From the NCBI GenBank assembly GCA_027600665.1, contig JADGJL010000887.1, forward strand, positions 1 through 12,431: a stretch of DNA of 12,431 bases, in the 5' to 3' direction. The position numbers were made by a program, and so were the translations under genes. Shown in pieces: positions 9,621 through 12,431 of this stretch. This DNA is from Irineochytrium annulatum (lineage: Eukaryota > Chytridiomycota > Chytridiomycetes > Chytridiales > Chytridiaceae). The notes beneath the pieces were generated by a model, which saw nothing but the letters and a program-made list of their open reading frames with translations, had not been told where the DNA came from and did no database searches. Every line of letters begins with the position of its first letter. The stretch's first letter is position 1.

Positions 9621-11624
9621 ATGAGCATTAGGACAGCGCGCGGCGTCACCATCCTTGGGGCCGTTCCCCCGCAGTACGCGGACATTCTTAGCGTCCCAGC
9701 CCAGGCGTTTATCGCTCAGCTGCAGAGGTGAGGTTTCTGCTTTATGGGCTGCCGCTCTGACCTTCGCGACCTTCAGGTCCTTCAACGGCCGCAGGAAAGA
9801 GCTTCTCGCTCGCCGCAATGTGCGCCAGCAGGAGATCGATGCAGGTTGGGTATTTGGTCTGACTTTCGTGCAGTCGAAGCTGACAGTCGATGTTAGGCAA
9901 GCTTCCGACGTTCCTGCCCGAGACGAAGTGGATTCGCGACGACCCGACCTGGAGGGTGGGTGTTCATTCGTCTGCTGTCCGATTGAGTCGATTTTTAACA
10001 TTATATAGGCCGCCAAGCCTGCTCCTGGTTTAATCGACCGTCGGGTCGAGATCACCGGCCCCGTCGACAGGAAGATGGTCATCAACGCCCTCAACTCCGG
10101 TGCCAGCACGTTCATGGCGGATTTTGAGGGTACGTTGACCTGTGCTGTTATCACAGGATTAAAAGGTTTCTCTTTAGATTCGAACGCGCCTACGTGGGAG
10201 AACAACATCAGCGGTCAGGCCAACCTGCGCGACGCCAACTTGCGCCAAATTACCTATGCTGCTCCCAACGGCAAATTTTACAAGCTCAACGAGGGCAAGG
10301 TCGCGACACTCCTCGTTCGGTATGTATCAGTTTGCTGTTAAGCTATTCTGGGCTGCAGCTGACCTGGTGTCCAGTCCTCGTGGATGGCACCTTGAGGAGA
10401 AGCACATGCTCGTCGACGGCGAGCCCATGTCCGGCTCCCTCTTCGACTTTGGCCTTTACTTCTTCCATAACGTCCACCAGACGCAGAAGATCGGCGCTGG
10501 ACCGTACTTCTACCTCCCCAAGATGGAGAGCCACCTCGAGGCCCGCCTCTGGAACGACGTCTTCAACCTCGCGCAAGATATGCTCGCCGTCCCACGCGGC
10601 ACGATCCGCGGCACGGTCCTGATTGAGACTATTCTGGCCGCCTTTGAGATGGAGGAGATCATCTATGAGCTCCGCGAGCACTCTTCGGGCCTTAACTGCG
10701 GGAGGTGGGACTACATCTTCTCCTACATCAAGCGGCTTCGAAACCACGCGGAGTTCGTCCTGCCCGATCGTGGGGACGTTGGCATGACGAGCCCGTTCAT
10801 GGACGCCTACGTCAGGCTCCTAATTAAGACATGCCACAAGCGTGGCGTCCACGCCATGGGCGGCATGGCGGCCCAGATCCCAATCAAGGACAACGTTCAG
10901 GCGAACGAGGCAGCCCTTACTAAGGTTCGCGCTGACAAGCTCCGCGAAGTTCAGGTTAGCACATAATTTCTCCGATATGAATCATTGATATTCGTACTCC
11001 GAAACCAGGCCGGCCACGATGGTACCTGGGTCGCGCACCCGGACCTCGTCAAGATTGCGCTCGCCATTTTTAACGAGCACATGCCCCAGCCGAACCAGCT
11101 CTACGTTCTACGCGAGGACGTCCATGTGACCGCAAACGACCTCCTCAGCCTTAAAGGCACCAACGGCCAGATCACGGAGAAGGGCGTCCGCATGAACATG
11201 AACGTCGCGCTCCAGTACATGGAGTCCTGGCTCCGCGGCGTCGGCTGCGTGCCCATCCACAACCTTATGGAGGACGCCGCCACGGCTGAGATTTCGAGGA
11301 GCCAGCTATACCAGTGGGTGAGGCACAGGTCGAAGACGAACGACGGGAAGGTTATCACGCCTGAGTGGATCACGCAACTTTTGGACGAGGAGACGGACGC
11401 GATCAGGAGGCAGATCGGAGACCAGAGGTTCTCTCAGTCGAAGTTTGAGCTCGCGAAGAAGTTCCTCGGAAGCACTATCAAAGGCGGCGAGTACTCGGAC
11501 TTCCTTACGGTGAGCTCTTTAATACTCTGGCGGAGGTTTTTAAACGGTGTCCAAAACTAACTCGAATTCAAAGACTCTATGCTACGACTCGATTCTGTCG
11601 ATCAAAAACAACGCTAAGCTGTGA
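9621..11624 (+). CDS. MLS1: Peroxisomal malate synthase (type A)
   Basis: Condenses glyoxylate with acetyl-CoA to malate, the second enzyme specific to the glyoxylate cycle, allowing growth on acetate, ethanol or fatty acids. Exons: 9621-9727, 9777-9844, 9897-9955, 10009-10129, 10178-10319, 10375-10954, 11009-11509, 11574-11624; introns are 48-64 nt and all phases fit, giving 542 aa, normal for the family. The family signature lies at about 264-281 (REH..GLN.GRWDYIF). By homology, E250 and D278 (28 residues apart, as in E. coli malate synthase G) should bind Mg2+, R166 sits in the conserved RPRGWHL, and D448 in MEDAATAE is the catalytic base. The last three residues AKL form a peroxisomal PTS1 signal carried on a 16-codon last exon. 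The start ATG gives a typical short N-terminus before ILGAVPP. All key residues are intact. Confidence 0.97.
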
Positions 11625-11744
11625 ACTAAGCTGTAAGCTGCCTCTGTTTCAGGCATATCATTATTCCTTTTCTTCGCTTTGTGTGCTTTGTGCCCTCATT
11701 TCATACGTATGCCCAAATTTTTTTGTTGTTAATGAATTGATTTC

Positions 11745-11750
11745 AATAAA
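11745..11750 (+). terminator. Poly(A) signal AATAAA for malate synthase
   Basis: AATAAA lies 121 nt after the malate synthase stop codon in an AT-rich stretch. It directly abuts the stop codon of the convergent minus-strand gene (11751-11753), so the two 3' untranslated regions probably overlap. Confidence 0.55.
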
Positions 11751-12430
11751 CTAAGCTACTTTACTGTGTTTGATCGTTGCAATTCCGCGAACGCATTCGT
11801 CACCAAACTGGATGAACGACTGTTGGTTCTTTAACTTACAAGCCTTTCTGTTAATTCTGTCGAAATGTTGCACTAGCCGGTCATTGACGGGGTCGGGTAA
11901 GAGCTGTATATTTTTAAACAACGCTTGGAGGTCGGTGGATGCTAATCGACGGAAGGCGCGTCGTAAGATAGTCCAGTTCTTTTCGTGCAGGCGAAACTTC
12001 TACACGTCTGGTCAACGTCGCGGTGACGTTTAATAGCATCTTTCAACCTCAGGGCCCCTGCACCATATGTTGGCGGCGATACTCCACAAGAGTTCTACTC
12101 GTTGGTTTGTAACATGCGTTTATTATGCGTATATGTAGTACTAATGCATTTAAGACCATTGACGGTTATATGTCGGCGACGAGACTGGCAGCGTCCCGGA
12201 ATCGTATCAGTGTAGTTCCGCTATTTAACCACGTTCTTGGAATGCGACATATGACAAAGCGATCAGTCAGAATTTTGGCGCACGTCAAACTCCACATGAA
12301 TCATTTTGTTTGCCTCAGAACGTCCAATTAGGCGGTGGAATCGCACAATCAACGATTGATTTGCAGTTGCACATCTCAAGTTCGATTCCTGAGCCAACAA
12401 AACACCTGTCTCGCTACGAATCCAAAGAGC
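11751..12430 (-). CDS. 3' part of an unrecognised four-exon gene (5' end outside window)
   Basis: Read on the minus strand, exons 12430-12284, 12220-12157, 12094-12048 and 11999-11751 join in phase across introns of 63, 62 and 48 nt and give 168 residues ending KHSKVA. The last exon is the strongest: 83 codons with a polar, helical protein (STDLQALFKNIQLLPDPVND, FDRINRK, QSFIQFGDEC). The first visible exon is open from the window edge for 49 codons (ALWIRSETGVLLAQ, SLIVRFHRLIG). The two middle exons are short and less certain. The plus-strand ORF over the last exon is rich in Cys, Phe and Ser, as expected of an antisense shadow. I recognise no family, and no membrane segment or catalytic motif is evident. 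Codon bias is weaker than in malate synthase, suggesting modest expression. It converges on malate synthase with 126 bp between stop codons. Confidence 0.5.
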
Positions 12431-12431
12431 A

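Noticed and set aside
9243..10208. 321-aa open frame on the minus strand
   Set aside because: It runs antisense through malate synthase exons 1-5, which are certain, and shows no family features.
11770..12033. 87-aa plus-strand ORF rich in Cys, Phe and Ser
   Set aside because: It is the antisense shadow of the last exon of the right-edge minus gene.
12376..12392. tRNA T-arm-like sequence on the plus strand (TTCGATT loop with a nearly paired 5-bp stem)
   Set aside because: The stem has an A-C mismatch, the matching acceptor stem upstream is imperfect, and no proper D arm or anticodon arm can be folded. The bases also fall in a minus-strand coding exon.
1..12431. Defence island, transposon, biosynthetic cluster or other novel system
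   Set aside because: The recognised genes are unrelated conserved eukaryotic housekeeping genes. There are no terminal repeats, transposase or polymerase motifs, cluster enzymes or repeat arrays.

Overview
The window looks like nuclear DNA of a filamentous fungus, most likely a basidiomycete. The recognisable genes are cut by many very short GT-AG introns: 14 in the PUF gene, 7 in malate synthase, 3 in the m-AAA protease gene and 2 in OST5, nearly all 40-65 nt, many with CTRAY-like branch points. Third codon positions are GC-rich in the highly conserved genes. Ascomycete versions of these genes usually carry far fewer introns. I see no mobile element, rRNA, CRISPR array or defence-type cluster. 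This reads as ordinary, compact housekeeping chromosome, and no exciting new system can be supported.

Layout, left to right. 1-19 is a pure C run. About 268-486 (+) is the 3' end of an unrecognised gene. 589-3261 (-) is a complete m-AAA protease gene (AFG3 type, 840 aa, 4 exons). About 3371-4269 is a poorly resolved stretch with a splice-consistent but unrecognised candidate gene on +. 4585-8215 (-) is a Pumilio/PUF3-type RNA-binding protein (972 aa from the chosen ATG, 15 exons), with a probable further N-terminal extension up to about 8424. 8600-8954 (-) is OST5/TMEM258 (82 aa, 3 exons), too small to show up as one long reading frame and recovered by splicing. 9191-9535 (-) is a doubtful small ORF. 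9621-11624 (+) is a complete peroxisomal malate synthase (542 aa, 8 exons, C-terminus AKL). 11751 to the right edge (-) is the 3' part of an unrecognised four-exon gene.

The genes share no pathway, but they touch organelle biology. AFG3 does quality control in the mitochondrial inner membrane. PUF3-type proteins in yeast control mRNAs for mitochondrial biogenesis; here all eight base-reading residue sets match those that read UGUAUAUA. OST5 is a subunit of the ER oligosaccharyltransferase. Malate synthase is the second glyoxylate-cycle enzyme, used for growth on C2 compounds or fatty acids. Most neighbours are convergent or tandem with gaps of 100-350 bp. All exon boundaries are my own readings from splice signals and reading-frame continuity; none has transcript support.
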